Positions 18,233-27,085 of a DNA stretch of 64,000 nt are shown here, piece after piece (the first letter of the stretch is position 1; each line of letters starts with the position of its first letter). Under the pieces are notes generated by a model. The model saw nothing but the letters and a program-made list of their open reading frames with translations, was not told where the DNA came from and made no database searches. Position numbers and translations under genes: made by a program. Origin of the DNA: Fibrobacteria bacterium AD312 (GTDB lineage Bacteria; Fibrobacterota; Fibrobacteria; Fibrobacterales; Fibrobacteraceae); assembly GCA_001462345.1 (NCBI GenBank), contig LIUM01000013.1:18560-82559 (forward strand). Reading direction: 5' to 3'.

Positions 18233-19516
18233 ATGTCGAATCGAGTTGTTATTGGCTCCCAATGGGGCGACGAAGGTAAAGCGAAAGTAGTTGATTTTTT
18301 AACCTTAGATGCGGATGTGATTGTCCGTTTTCAAGGTGGTGCTAACGCTGGGCATACTGTTGAAGTAGAAGACCAAAAGTTTGTTTTCCATTTAATTCCA
18401 TCTGGAATTATGCACCAAGATAAGATGTGTGTCATTGGTAATGGCGTGGTTCTTGATCCGATTCAGACATTGCTTGAAATTGAAGATTTGCGCCAAAAAG
18501 GTTTGGATACAAAAGGCCGTTTGATAATTGCAAACAACGCCCATGTGGTTTTACCTTGGCATTCAGCAGTGGATAAGCTTAAAGAATTAAAGGCTGGTAA
18601 AGCGGCGATTGGAACAACAGGTCGCGGTATTGGGCCTTGTTATAGCGATAAGGTGAATCGTATTGGTGTTCGTGTCGGTGATTTGCTAGATGAAAAAGAG
18701 CTTCGTCCTCGTATTGAGAACATGGCTCGAATTCATAATGAAGAATTTAAATTGATGTTTGGAGCCGATCCAATTGACCCAGAAACAGTGATTAAAGATT
18801 ATTTGGCTTTGGGCCAGCAGATAGCTCCTTATGTGAAGGATGTGAGTGAGTTTTTATATAAAAGCCTTAAGGACAATAAACGCTTGATTTTTGAAGGTGC
18901 TCAAGGCACGATTCTGGATGTGGATCAAGGGACTTATCCGTTTGTGACTTCGAGCAACACCATTGCTGGTTATGCAAGCTGTGGTTCGGGTGTTGGTCCA
19001 AAAGCGATTGATCAAGTTTTTGGCGTGGTCAAAGCTTATACTACCCGTGTAGGTAATGGACCGTTCCCTACTGAGCTTTTAGATGAAGTCGGAGACAATT
19101 TACGCAAAATTGGTAATGAGTATGGTGCTACGACTGGCCGTAATCGTCGCTGCGGTTGGTTTGATGCTACGGTTGTACGTAAAGCCGCTGTCGTAAATGG
19201 CTTAACTCATTTAGCAATTACCAAATTAGATGTTCTAGATTCTTTTAAGGAAATTCAAATTTGCACTCACTATGAATGTGATGGAGAAATTTTGAATTTG
19301 ATTCCTAATCAACTTTCAAAGGTTGGACGTTGTCTTCCTGTATACGAATCTATGCCAGGATGGCTATCTGATACGACTAAATGTCGTTCATGGGATGAAT
19401 TACCTCAAGCAGCTAAAAATTATTTAATGCGTCTATCTGAATTAGTGGACGTAAAAATCGGAATGGTTTCTGTTGGAGCTCGTCGTGATCAAACGATTGT
19501 AATAGACATGAACTAA
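18233..19516 (+). CDS. purA: Adenylosuccinate synthetase
   Basis: This enzyme catalyses GTP-dependent ligation of IMP and aspartate, the first committed step to AMP. The 427-residue product begins MSNRVVIGSQWGDEG. It contains the IMP/GTP loop, HxxPSGI (HLIPSGIM), GTTGRGIGP, the active-site signature GNGPFPTEL and a C-terminal GTP-binding TKLDVLD motif. The usual GDEGKGK loop reads GDEGKAK here. ATG 18233 is chosen because GAAGG lies four bases upstream; an in-frame TTG at 18209 has no ribosome-binding site. It heads a tight plus-strand series with the Crp/Fnr regulator 10 bp downstream. Confidence 0.97.
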   Translation: MSNRVVIGSQWGDEGKAKVVDFLTLDADVIVRFQGGANAGHTVEVEDQKFVFHLIPSGIMHQDKMCVIGNGVVLDPIQTLLEIEDLRQKGLDTKGRLIIANNAHVVLPWHSAVDKLKELKAGKAAIGTTGRGIGPCYSDKVNRIGVRVGDLLDEKELRPRIENMARIHNEEFKLMFGADPIDPETVIKDYLALGQQIAPYVKDVSEFLYKSLKDNKRLIFEGAQGTILDVDQGTYPFVTSSNTIAGYASCGSGVGPKAIDQVFGVVKAYTTRVGNGPFPTELLDEVGDNLRKIGNEYGATTGRNRRCGWFDATVVRKAAVVNGLTHLAITKLDVLDSFKEIQICTHYECDGEILNLIPNQLSKVGRCLPVYESMPGWLSDTTKCRSWDELPQAAKNYLMRLSELVDVKIGMVSVGARRDQTIVIDMN

Positions 19517-19526
19517 GGAGAGGCTA

Positions 19527-20243
19527 ATGAATAATGCTGATATAGCTGAATTGCTCAAAGGAATAGAGCTGTTTTCAAATTTGACAGAAAGTCAGTTAGA
19601 GCAGTTGATTTCACTAGTGGAGCCTAAAAGCTTTTGTCGAGAAGAAACGATTATTCTTGAAAAAGATGAATCGGTTCAGGCTTTATATTTAATCGCTTCT
19701 GGAGAAGTGAAAGTATATATGACTGATTCAGACGGTAAAGAGACCATTTTGTCTTTATTAGGACGAGGTGATTTTTTTGGCGAAATGTCTTTGATCGATG
19801 GCGAACCTCGTTCTGCTTCGGTGAAGGCTGTAACAGCAGCTTCCTTATTAGTCATTCGTCGAGAACATTTCTTAGAGTTGTTACGTTCTACTCCAGAATT
19901 ATCCATTTCTCTGTTGATTGAAATGTGTGTTCGTCTTCGTAAGGCGAACCGTCATATTGGTTCACTTTCTACGATGTCTGTATATGGCCGTGTGGCTGGC
20001 ACCATTATGAATTTGATTCAAGAAAAGGGTGTCCGAGTTCACGATGGGCAGGTTGGGAATATGGTGACTGTCATTCGCAATCGTCCAACGCAACAACAAC
20101 TTGCTGAAATGGCTGGAACCACAAGAGAAACAGTGAGCCGAATTTTTTCAAACCTCGTTAAGAAAGGGTTTATTTCGGTGGCTGGTAAAGATTTAATTAT
20201 CTATGATGAAAATTTTCTAGAAGAAAAGGAATTGAAGGAGTAA
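19527..20243 (+). CDS. Crp/Fnr-family transcriptional regulator
   Basis: A 238-residue regulator with an N-terminal cyclic-nucleotide-binding-like beta-barrel (about 10-125, including GEVKVYMTDSDGKE and GDFFGEMSLIDGEPRSASV) and a C-terminal winged helix. The recognition region is RPTQQQLAEMAGTTRETVSRIF. The phosphate-binding cassette GEMSLIDGEPRSA is close to the cAMP-binding consensus (GE-L-RSA), so a cyclic nucleotide ligand is plausible. There are no N-terminal Fe-S cysteines as in Fnr. GGAGAGG precedes ATG 19527. It is sandwiched between purA and the PASTA gene with 1-10 bp gaps. Confidence 0.93.
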   Translation: MNNADIAELLKGIELFSNLTESQLEQLISLVEPKSFCREETIILEKDESVQALYLIASGEVKVYMTDSDGKETILSLLGRGDFFGEMSLIDGEPRSASVKAVTAASLLVIRREHFLELLRSTPELSISLLIEMCVRLRKANRHIGSLSTMSVYGRVAGTIMNLIQEKGVRVHDGQVGNMVTVIRNRPTQQQLAEMAGTTRETVSRIFSNLVKKGFISVAGKDLIIYDENFLEEKELKE

Positions 20244-20244
20244 A

Positions 20245-21000
20245 ATGCCATTTCAAGATCGTTTTTTAGCTTTTATCAAAAAACCTTTTGTGCAGGCGTT
20301 TGCTCTTTTTTTAGCTGTCGTTTTTATTTTGGTTTTGTTGGCGGATCTATTAATTATGCCAATCATTGCTGGTTCATTTACTTCAGAATCCCCAGTTCCT
20401 GATGTTCTTGGTTTAGAAAAAGCAAAAGCAGAAGAACTTATTACTAAGGCCGACTTTAACTTTGAATGGTTAGAAGAAGCTCGTTATAGTAGTGATGTTC
20501 CTATGGGGCATGTTCTGGTGCAAGTGCCAGTCCCTGGTCGCAAGGCAAAAGAGGGAAGAACAATCCTTTTAACAAAAAGTAAAGGCATTCGCGAAGTAGA
20601 AATTCCTGAATTACGTGGTAAAAGCCAACGCCAAGCAGAAATTTCTTTAACACGAGCTGGTTTAGTTCAAGGGCGAATCATCAAGGGAGCACATTTAAGT
20701 ATTCCTCGTGGAGTCGTGATTCGAACGAATCCTTCTGCAGGGAAAATGGCTCGCGTCGGAGATACAGTGAATGTGATTATTTCGGCTGGCGAAACTACTG
20801 GAAAAAAGCCTCTTCCTCAATTTGAAGGCTTGCCTTTAGAAGAAGTTTTTCAGAAATTAGAAGCATTGGGTTTTGTCGTCGGTGATGTGAAGAGGCAGAA
20901 AAACTCTGATGGTGTTTCTGGGACTGTTTTAGAACACTCTCCAAAGTCAGGTGATTTTCTACCAGCAGGAACAAAAATTGATTTCGTAATCGTTGATTAA
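20245..21000 (+). CDS. Membrane-anchored triple-PASTA protein
   Basis: A 251-residue protein with a short cytoplasmic N-terminus, one transmembrane helix (about 15-40) and three PASTA repeats (about 50-115, 116-186 and 187-251), each beginning with a P-x-L/V-x-G-type motif. PASTA domains usually sense peptidoglycan or lipid II and are attached to Ser/Thr kinases or penicillin-binding proteins. Here there is neither a kinase nor a transpeptidase domain. It starts one base after the upstream regulator gene, with GAAGGAG as ribosome-binding site inside that gene. A role in cell-wall sensing is inferred. Confidence 0.9.
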   Translation: MPFQDRFLAFIKKPFVQAFALFLAVVFILVLLADLLIMPIIAGSFTSESPVPDVLGLEKAKAEELITKADFNFEWLEEARYSSDVPMGHVLVQVPVPGRKAKEGRTILLTKSKGIREVEIPELRGKSQRQAEISLTRAGLVQGRIIKGAHLSIPRGVVIRTNPSAGKMARVGDTVNVIISAGETTGKKPLPQFEGLPLEEVFQKLEALGFVVGDVKRQKNSDGVSGTVLEHSPKSGDFLPAGTKIDFVIVD

Positions 21001-21008
21001 GGGCGCTT

Positions 21009-22886
21009 ATGCGCAATAAAACTTGGAAAATCATTGGTCTCTTTTTATTGCTATCAGGCATAATCGCTTGTAGTAGTAGTAAGCCTGTTCAAAAACAGAC
21101 TGTGCAAGAAATTATTAACCAGAAAATAAATTCTGCTGAAGAAAAAAAACAAGCGAATCTAGATATTTCCCATGAAGCCTTTTTAAGGGCGTTGATGTTA
21201 GAGCAAAAAGGCGAGCATTCGATGGCTCTAGAATTTTTGGCTCATGCGAGTAAAGCCGATCCAAAAAATCGATATCTAGCTTTTCAAGTAGCGATGAAAG
21301 TGGCTGAAACAGGGGATTACAAAATGGCTTTAGCGATTGCTGAAAACGCTAAAAAGTTACCAGGGCCAGAAAAAAAATCTCAATTGAGTCTTTTAGCTTC
21401 GATGTACATGCAAAATAGAATGGTCGATTCCGCAAAGGTTTATTTTAAGAAAACTATTGAACAAGATGAACGTGATTATCTTGTCTTATATGAGTATAGT
21501 ATTCTTTTGGAAACTATCAAAAAATATGATGAACTGATTCGAATTTATGATATTTTGTTGCCTCAAATCAACTATGGTAAATCCATATTAAATAAACAGA
21601 TTGATTTGCTCACAGCAGCTGGAAAAGATTCTGCTTTAATTGATTTAATGGAAGAAGCTTATAATGCTCATGGTGAAACAGATTACCTTAGAACAAAAGC
21701 AGATCTTCTAATAAAAAACAAGCGTTATGATGAGGCTCTTGAACTCGCAGATCGTTTTTTAACGGTTTCTAAAAAAGATACCACAGGCATTTTAATTCGC
21801 TCTCGAGCTCTTGTTTTGCAGGGCCAATTAAATGAAGCACTAGACTATTTGAAAATTGCTTATTTTAAAGAAAAAATTCCGTCTGCGATGATGCTTAATT
21901 TTATTGCTTTGATTGAACTAGATTTAAAAATGGTTGATAGTGCAAAAGTGCATTTGAAAATGCTCACAGAAAATAAAACTTTTGCTGCTCCTGCGCATGC
22001 TGATTTGAGTTCCTTAGCAAGAGCCGATGGAGATACGCTTACGGCAATTGCAGAAATTGAAAAAGCAGCCGCACTTGATCCTGAAAATTATATTGCGAAT
22101 AAAGCGTATTTGTATTATCTATATGGTCGCTTTGATGATGCTTATGTTATCTATGATTCTTTACTAGGTTATTGGAGCTCTTGGCAGCCTACCCCAGAAT
22201 TGCTAAAAAAAGCGAAGACATCAACGGCTGTGGCTAAGATGAAGATTAATGCTAATAAAAAGCACCAATTAGTACAGACGATGTATGCCAATGCATTGCT
22301 TTATGAGGCTTATTTATTGGAGAAGGGGAAAAAGGATTCTCTTACAATTCAAAAGGCAAGAAATTCTCGCACGCAAGCGGGGCTTTTTTTGGAAAGCCTC
22401 ATCATTGCCGATTCAAATAACGTTACGGCTCTTTTTGATTTAGCGGCAAATTATGAACGAGTGGGAATGTATGAAAAATCGATAGAAGCATTTAACTCAC
22501 TCCTAAAAAAAGACCCTAAAAATCATCAAGCATTAAACTATCTCGGTTATACGTTAGTGGATTTAAACCGAAGTGTAAAAGAGGTGGAGTTAGGAGCGTC
22601 TTTAATTGATTCTGCCTTAAAGTATTTGCCAAAAGACCCTGCCTATTTAGATTCGAAGGCTTGGGCTCTTTATCGCCAAGGCAATTTCAAAGAGGCTTTT
22701 CGCATTATGGAATTGATTCTCTCGATTGAATCGAAAGATTTTGACGATTTGGTTTTTTGGGAACACTTTGCTGCCATTGCCAAAAAACTAGGATTAGAGC
22801 AAAAGGCTTTGGATGCTTATAATAAAATTCTACAAATAGATCCTAATCATGTAGAAACCCAAAAAAATACAAAGCCGAATCAGTAG
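21009..22886 (+). CDS. Tetratricopeptide-repeat lipoprotein
   Basis: A 625-residue lipoprotein (lipobox IIAC, Cys about residue 21, followed by SSSK). Almost the whole length is helical repeats with TPR character, for example AKVYFKKTIEQDERDYLVLYEYSILLE, EALELADRFLTV and YEKSIEAFNSLLKKDPKNHQALNYLGY (two spaced quotations of the repeat pattern). Such proteins act as periplasmic or outer-membrane scaffolds. It lies 8 bp after the PASTA gene and 9 bp before the LolB-like lipoprotein; in other bacteria TPR lipoproteins often neighbour LolB-type genes. Confidence 0.9.
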   Translation: MRNKTWKIIGLFLLLSGIIACSSSKPVQKQTVQEIINQKINSAEEKKQANLDISHEAFLRALMLEQKGEHSMALEFLAHASKADPKNRYLAFQVAMKVAETGDYKMALAIAENAKKLPGPEKKSQLSLLASMYMQNRMVDSAKVYFKKTIEQDERDYLVLYEYSILLETIKKYDELIRIYDILLPQINYGKSILNKQIDLLTAAGKDSALIDLMEEAYNAHGETDYLRTKADLLIKNKRYDEALELADRFLTVSKKDTTGILIRSRALVLQGQLNEALDYLKIAYFKEKIPSAMMLNFIALIELDLKMVDSAKVHLKMLTENKTFAAPAHADLSSLARADGDTLTAIAEIEKAAALDPENYIANKAYLYYLYGRFDDAYVIYDSLLGYWSSWQPTPELLKKAKTSTAVAKMKINANKKHQLVQTMYANALLYEAYLLEKGKKDSLTIQKARNSRTQAGLFLESLIIADSNNVTALFDLAANYERVGMYEKSIEAFNSLLKKDPKNHQALNYLGYTLVDLNRSVKEVELGASLIDSALKYLPKDPAYLDSKAWALYRQGNFKEAFRIMELILSIESKDFDDLVFWEHFAAIAKKLGLEQKALDAYNKILQIDPNHVETQKNTKPNQ

Positions 22887-22895
22887 GTCTAATGA

Positions 22896-23642
22896 ATGAA
22901 CAAAAGACTCTCGTTTCTGCTTTCTATATTCGTAGTCCTATTTCTTTCGGCTTGTGCGTCATCAAAAGTAGATCTTTCAATTGACGAAAAAGCAAAAGAA
23001 CCACAAGCGGATAGTTTAAAAGCAAAATTCACGTTATCTCTAAAAAATGAAAAAGGCGAAATGCAAGAGTTGTCTGGCGTGTTGTTTGCCGTAAAAGAAA
23101 TTCGATATCGTTTAGAATTAAGTGGCCTTTTTGGTGTGGGAGTTGCTTCTTTGTTATGGGACAAAGAAAATTGGCGCATGACCTTACCTACAGAAAAAAT
23201 CTATTTAGATGGCCAAGGGTATATGATTGGGGATCCTTCGATTCGGACGTTACCTCTTGTGAATATTCATCAATTAGGAAATATTTTTTTCGGTGATTTA
23301 TTGCCCGTTCCTTATAAAGAATTGAATGTAAAAGACTCTTTAGATTTAGAAAAAGTTCTTGCTGAAGATGCTTCTGGGCGCCCGTTTCAATTTGTGCGAA
23401 AAAAGGAATCAAAAGAAGTTTTGTCCTTGATGCAAATAGGGTTTGGTGGAGTGAAAGAAACAATCAATTTTGAGGAAAAAAAAGATTTTGAAGGGGTAAA
23501 CCTCCCTTCAAAAGTGATTTTTTATCGGGATGATGAAAAATATTTAGAGCTATCCTTAAAAAAAGTACAGCGTGAAACCACTTGGAGTACTGGGGTTTGG
23601 CGGCTGATTATACCCCAAAATTACAAGAAATGGAATAATTAA
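22896..23642 (+). CDS. LolB/DUF4292-like outer-membrane lipoprotein
   Basis: A 248-residue lipoprotein with lipobox LSAC (Cys about residue 20). The body (residues 40-240) shows the pattern of the LolA/LolB half-barrel: strands around GVLFAVKEIRYRLELSG, the LFGVGVASLLW segment and WRMTLPTEKIYLDG, followed by long edge strands. In DUF4292/LolB-type proteins this fold binds lipid or lipoprotein acyl chains. A role in lipoprotein or lipid delivery to the outer membrane is inferred from fold pattern and the TPR lipoprotein neighbour; identity is moderate. Confidence 0.7.
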   Translation: MNKRLSFLLSIFVVLFLSACASSKVDLSIDEKAKEPQADSLKAKFTLSLKNEKGEMQELSGVLFAVKEIRYRLELSGLFGVGVASLLWDKENWRMTLPTEKIYLDGQGYMIGDPSIRTLPLVNIHQLGNIFFGDLLPVPYKELNVKDSLDLEKVLAEDASGRPFQFVRKKESKEVLSLMQIGFGGVKETINFEEKKDFEGVNLPSKVIFYRDDEKYLELSLKKVQRETTWSTGVWRLIIPQNYKKWNN

Positions 23643-23694
23643 CTGAGAGCCTCTTTAGTACATTAAGAGAATGTGTATCAAACTAGAACAGATT

Positions 23695-26600
23695 ATGAAA
23701 AAAAAGATATTGTCATTATTAGTATTCTTGAATGCGTTTGCGTTTTCTGCAGACACACTTGAAATTTTTGCTTTGCGTATAGAATTTAAGGAAGAAAAAA
23801 CAGATAACTCTTTGACAACAGGCACTGGCCTTTTCGATTCTGATCCAGAAGCAGCAAAAGCCAATTTTAGCTTAGATCCACAAGGTCGTCGCGCGAGTTC
23901 CACTTATTGGAAAAAACATTTTCAGTTTGCAGATCAATATTTTCGAAAAGTGAGTGGAGATCAGTTGATTTTAAAATATCGCCTTTTTCCTGAAAGTGGC
24001 TCTGCTTACAAATTAGACAAGTATATTATTGATTATAACCGTACCAATAAAAGAAAAGACGAAAAAACGGCTGAATATGATGAGGCTCGTAGCCGTGATT
24101 ATATGAGTTTTATTTGGGATGCCGTTCAAAAAGCACACGAGTCTTCTTCTTCGCCTTTTAATATTCCGCTTTCTGAAAATCAAAATACGAAACGGGCGTA
24201 TATGATTATTCACGCCGGTTCAAGTCGTTTAGTCGACGGTGGTTCTATGGGAACAAATGGAGCGGATACACCAGGTGATTTTATGGATGTATTTGTTTCT
24301 CCTGATTTTTGGGAGTACCTACCCGATTCGCTTGCTGAAGAAAAACACAAAAAGGGAATCGTATTATCTAATGCGAAAATAGACACCTTAAAAGAAGTGA
24401 TGGTGGTGAGTGAAACAGCTTCTCAAGATGGATTAAATTGGGGCGTGAATGGAATCATCATTAATCAGATAGGTCGTTTTTTAGGAATGCCGAATACTTA
24501 TGATGTTGTGAAAGGTATTTCTAGGTTAGGCTATTATGATGTGATGGACTTTGCTGGCTATAATGCGGGCAATGGCTTTTTTCCAGTGCTTCCAAGTGCT
24601 TGGGTAAGAGTCTATATGGGTTGGGCAAAAGTGCAAGAGGTGTTCCCAAAAGAAGGAAGTTCTCTTACCTTTGATTTAGCCGCTGCGGGCACTGGTCTTG
24701 GAACAGAAATTTTAAAAATTCCTTTAAGTGCTTCGGAATATCTTTTGATTGAAAATCGGCAGCGCTCTTGGGATGAAGAAGGTTTTGTTGAAGTATTGTT
24801 GTCTGATGCCGATACAGAAGACTCTCCTTTAATTAAGAAAAAAATTCCAATAGATAGTCTTAATTTGGTTTTTGAAGATAGCGTTTGTGTTAAGGGTGTT
24901 TGCTCTGTCAATAAGAAAAAAGCAGAGGGCGTTGTGGTTGGTGTGAATTCTTTTGACGCCGCTCTCCCCGCAAGTGGAATTGTGGTATGGAAAGTCAATG
25001 AATGGTACCTTAAAGAGGCCTTGCCTTATGGTGTAGTTAACTTCTGGGGCGGAGATACGCTTCGTGACCATCAATTTGGTCTTTCTGTAATTGAAGCGGA
25101 CGGCGTGTTGAGTATCGGTAAAACATTTAAGAATGCATTAGGACAAGATACTTATGATTATGGCGCAGGTACAGATGTCTTGCCTCATGTGCGTTTTAAT
25201 AAAGACACCATTCGAGATACCGTGACGACGATTGCTTCTACTGGTTACGCTAATACCGCTTCAACGACTGGTGGCATTTCTGGATTTAAAATCAAAGTAA
25301 AACCAAGTTCTAGTTATAGAAAAGAAAAATCAGAAAATCCATTTATGGGAGACAGTGTAATGAATTTTGCCTCCCTTGTCATGAAAGTAGAACTTGTTTT
25401 TGAAGACGAAAAAATTCCAAATTCGACATTCCCTAAAAATATTGGGTTGCCTTCGATTCCACGTGGCGCTGTGTTTGTAGAATATCCTTCTGCTGTTCTT
25501 AAAACAGGGGAGCGTGCTTTAGCTTTTGGGAGTGCCGATGGAACGCTACAAATTCTTTCCGCTTATGGCGATGAAATTATGCCTTCGGATACCACTATAT
25601 CTTCGAAAACTCTTTTGGATTATAAGAAAACGGCGCAGCAAGTGCCTTTGTATCGATTAGGAACTCCAAAAGACTCATTGATTGGCGTTGCTTCTAAAGA
25701 TCATTTTGTTTTTTCGGCACACCATTCTGGCCTTTTACAAACAGAGCTTGTGGGTCTTTTAGATGAGGTGCAATACACGCAAAAGTATTTGTCCAAAAAA
25801 CTGAAAGCAGGTCCTTTGTTAGTGGAAGACGGAATATGGGTTGCCTCGAGTCAAAAACTTTATAAGGCCAGGGCTAATAATGATTTTGCTTGGACTGATT
25901 CCATTGCTTTACCAGTTTCATTTAGAGTTCATGATATGGCTCTTTGTCGTCAAGATGGAGGCGATAAAATTGTTCTAGTGGGCGCCGATGCTTCTGTTGC
26001 TCTATGGTCGGTCAATGAAAAAGAACTTTGGCTTGGTTCTTTAAGTCAAAAGAAAACGGCCGAATTATTAAGTACTCAAGATCAATTTTTTAGAATCTCT
26101 TGCTCTGATTTTAATAGAGACGGCAATTCTGATATATGGATTCTTGGCAGTTTAGGCTTTGGTGCTATGGTTGTGGCGGATTCCTCTTTTGCTCCCATTG
26201 GTTTACCTCGTCAATATAAAAGGGGCTTTGATGATCATGGAAATCAGTATCATGAACAGTCTTCTTCTGCTATTACCGATTTGAATAATGATGGGTATCC
26301 AGACGTTGTATTTACTGGGTTTAATAAAGTATATGCCGTAGATTATAAAGGCGTTCCTCTCAAGGGATTTCCAACAACAATTTCTAACGGGATTCCTGAA
26401 TACGGATTTTCTTCAGATCCATTAGTTTTAGATGTTTCAGGAGACGCTTCTCCAGATATTCTCATTGGAACGACTAGTGGATTATTGATGGCATTTAATA
26501 ATCAAGGAAAGCGAATCACAAGTGGATTTCCTTTGTCGGCAGGTTCTTTTGAATATGGTGATACCTTATACCCGATGTCTATTTTTGCAGGCGACTTAAT

Positions 26601-27075
26601 CGATTCTTTAAGTGGCCCAGAACTTTATGCTTTTCATCGAGAATCCGTTTCTGGCTTTAGATTGTTCCGTGCAAAGGCAGGAGCAGAAGAGAAAGCGACG
26701 GCGTGGAGTGTTCCAGGGAACGGAAATGAACGAACAAATTGGTTTGATGCCAGTTTGTTAAAAAAACCAGAAGAAACACTTAAGAAAGAAACGATCAGTG
26801 ATTTTTATCTATACCCTAATCCAATAAAAGGTGGCGTAGCCAAGTCTAGATTTACTTTAGGGATGAATGCCTCGTCTGCATGGCTTGAATTTTATGATAT
26901 TTCGGGGCTTTGTGTTTATAAGAAGAAAATAGAAACGCCTCAAGAAGGGAAAAATCAAGTAGATTATATAGATGTATCTAGTTTAGGTTCGGATATTTAT
27001 TCCGTAAGATTAAAGGTGAAATTTGTTTCTGGAAAAGAAACACACAAGATTTATCGTGTTGGTGTCATTCGCTAG
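23695..27075 (+). CDS. M6-metalloprotease-like secreted protein, catalytically degenerate, with T9SS-type tail
   Basis: An exported 1126-residue protein from ATG 23695, which gives a clean signal peptide ending AFS; an in-frame ATG at 23671 is the alternative. The N-terminal 500 residues resemble M6 peptidases: ALRIEF, a YFRKVSGDQL motif, then GIIINQIGRFLGMPNTYD followed by YYDVMDFAGYN. At the zinc site, HExxHxxGxxD has become Asn257-Gln258-x-x-Arg261-x-x-Gly264-x-x-Asn267, so hydrolysis is unlikely. The middle holds FG-GAP/VCBS-like repeats (DFNRDGNSDIW, DLNNDGYPDVVF, DVSGDASPDILIG). The C-terminus starts FYLYPNP and matches type IX sorting domains. It follows the LolB-like gene in the same direction. 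Confidence 0.85.
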   Translation: MKKKILSLLVFLNAFAFSADTLEIFALRIEFKEEKTDNSLTTGTGLFDSDPEAAKANFSLDPQGRRASSTYWKKHFQFADQYFRKVSGDQLILKYRLFPESGSAYKLDKYIIDYNRTNKRKDEKTAEYDEARSRDYMSFIWDAVQKAHESSSSPFNIPLSENQNTKRAYMIIHAGSSRLVDGGSMGTNGADTPGDFMDVFVSPDFWEYLPDSLAEEKHKKGIVLSNAKIDTLKEVMVVSETASQDGLNWGVNGIIINQIGRFLGMPNTYDVVKGISRLGYYDVMDFAGYNAGNGFFPVLPSAWVRVYMGWAKVQEVFPKEGSSLTFDLAAAGTGLGTEILKIPLSASEYLLIENRQRSWDEEGFVEVLLSDADTEDSPLIKKKIPIDSLNLVFEDSVCVKGVCSVNKKKAEGVVVGVNSFDAALPASGIVVWKVNEWYLKEALPYGVVNFWGGDTLRDHQFGLSVIEADGVLSIGKTFKNALGQDTYDYGAGTDVLPHVRFNKDTIRDTVTTIASTGYANTASTTGGISGFKIKVKPSSSYRKEKSENPFMGDSVMNFASLVMKVELVFEDEKIPNSTFPKNIGLPSIPRGAVFVEYPSAVLKTGERALAFGSADGTLQILSAYGDEIMPSDTTISSKTLLDYKKTAQQVPLYRLGTPKDSLIGVASKDHFVFSAHHSGLLQTELVGLLDEVQYTQKYLSKKLKAGPLLVEDGIWVASSQKLYKARANNDFAWTDSIALPVSFRVHDMALCRQDGGDKIVLVGADASVALWSVNEKELWLGSLSQKKTAELLSTQDQFFRISCSDFNRDGNSDIWILGSLGFGAMVVADSSFAPIGLPRQYKRGFDDHGNQYHEQSSSAITDLNNDGYPDVVFTGFNKVYAVDYKGVPLKGFPTTISNGIPEYGFSSDPLVLDVSGDASPDILIGTTSGLLMAFNNQGKRITSGFPLSAGSFEYGDTLYPMSIFAGDLIDSLSGPELYAFHRESVSGFRLFRAKAGAEEKATAWSVPGNGNERTNWFDASLLKKPEETLKKETISDFYLYPNPIKGGVAKSRFTLGMNASSAWLEFYDISGLCVYKKKIETPQEGKNQVDYIDVSSLGSDIYSVRLKVKFVSGKETHKIYRVGVIR

Positions 27076-27085
27076 AGAATAGATT

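Noticed and set aside
24612..24998. 128-codon minus-strand open frame
   Set aside because: It is antisense within the M6-like gene, whose protein features are clear.
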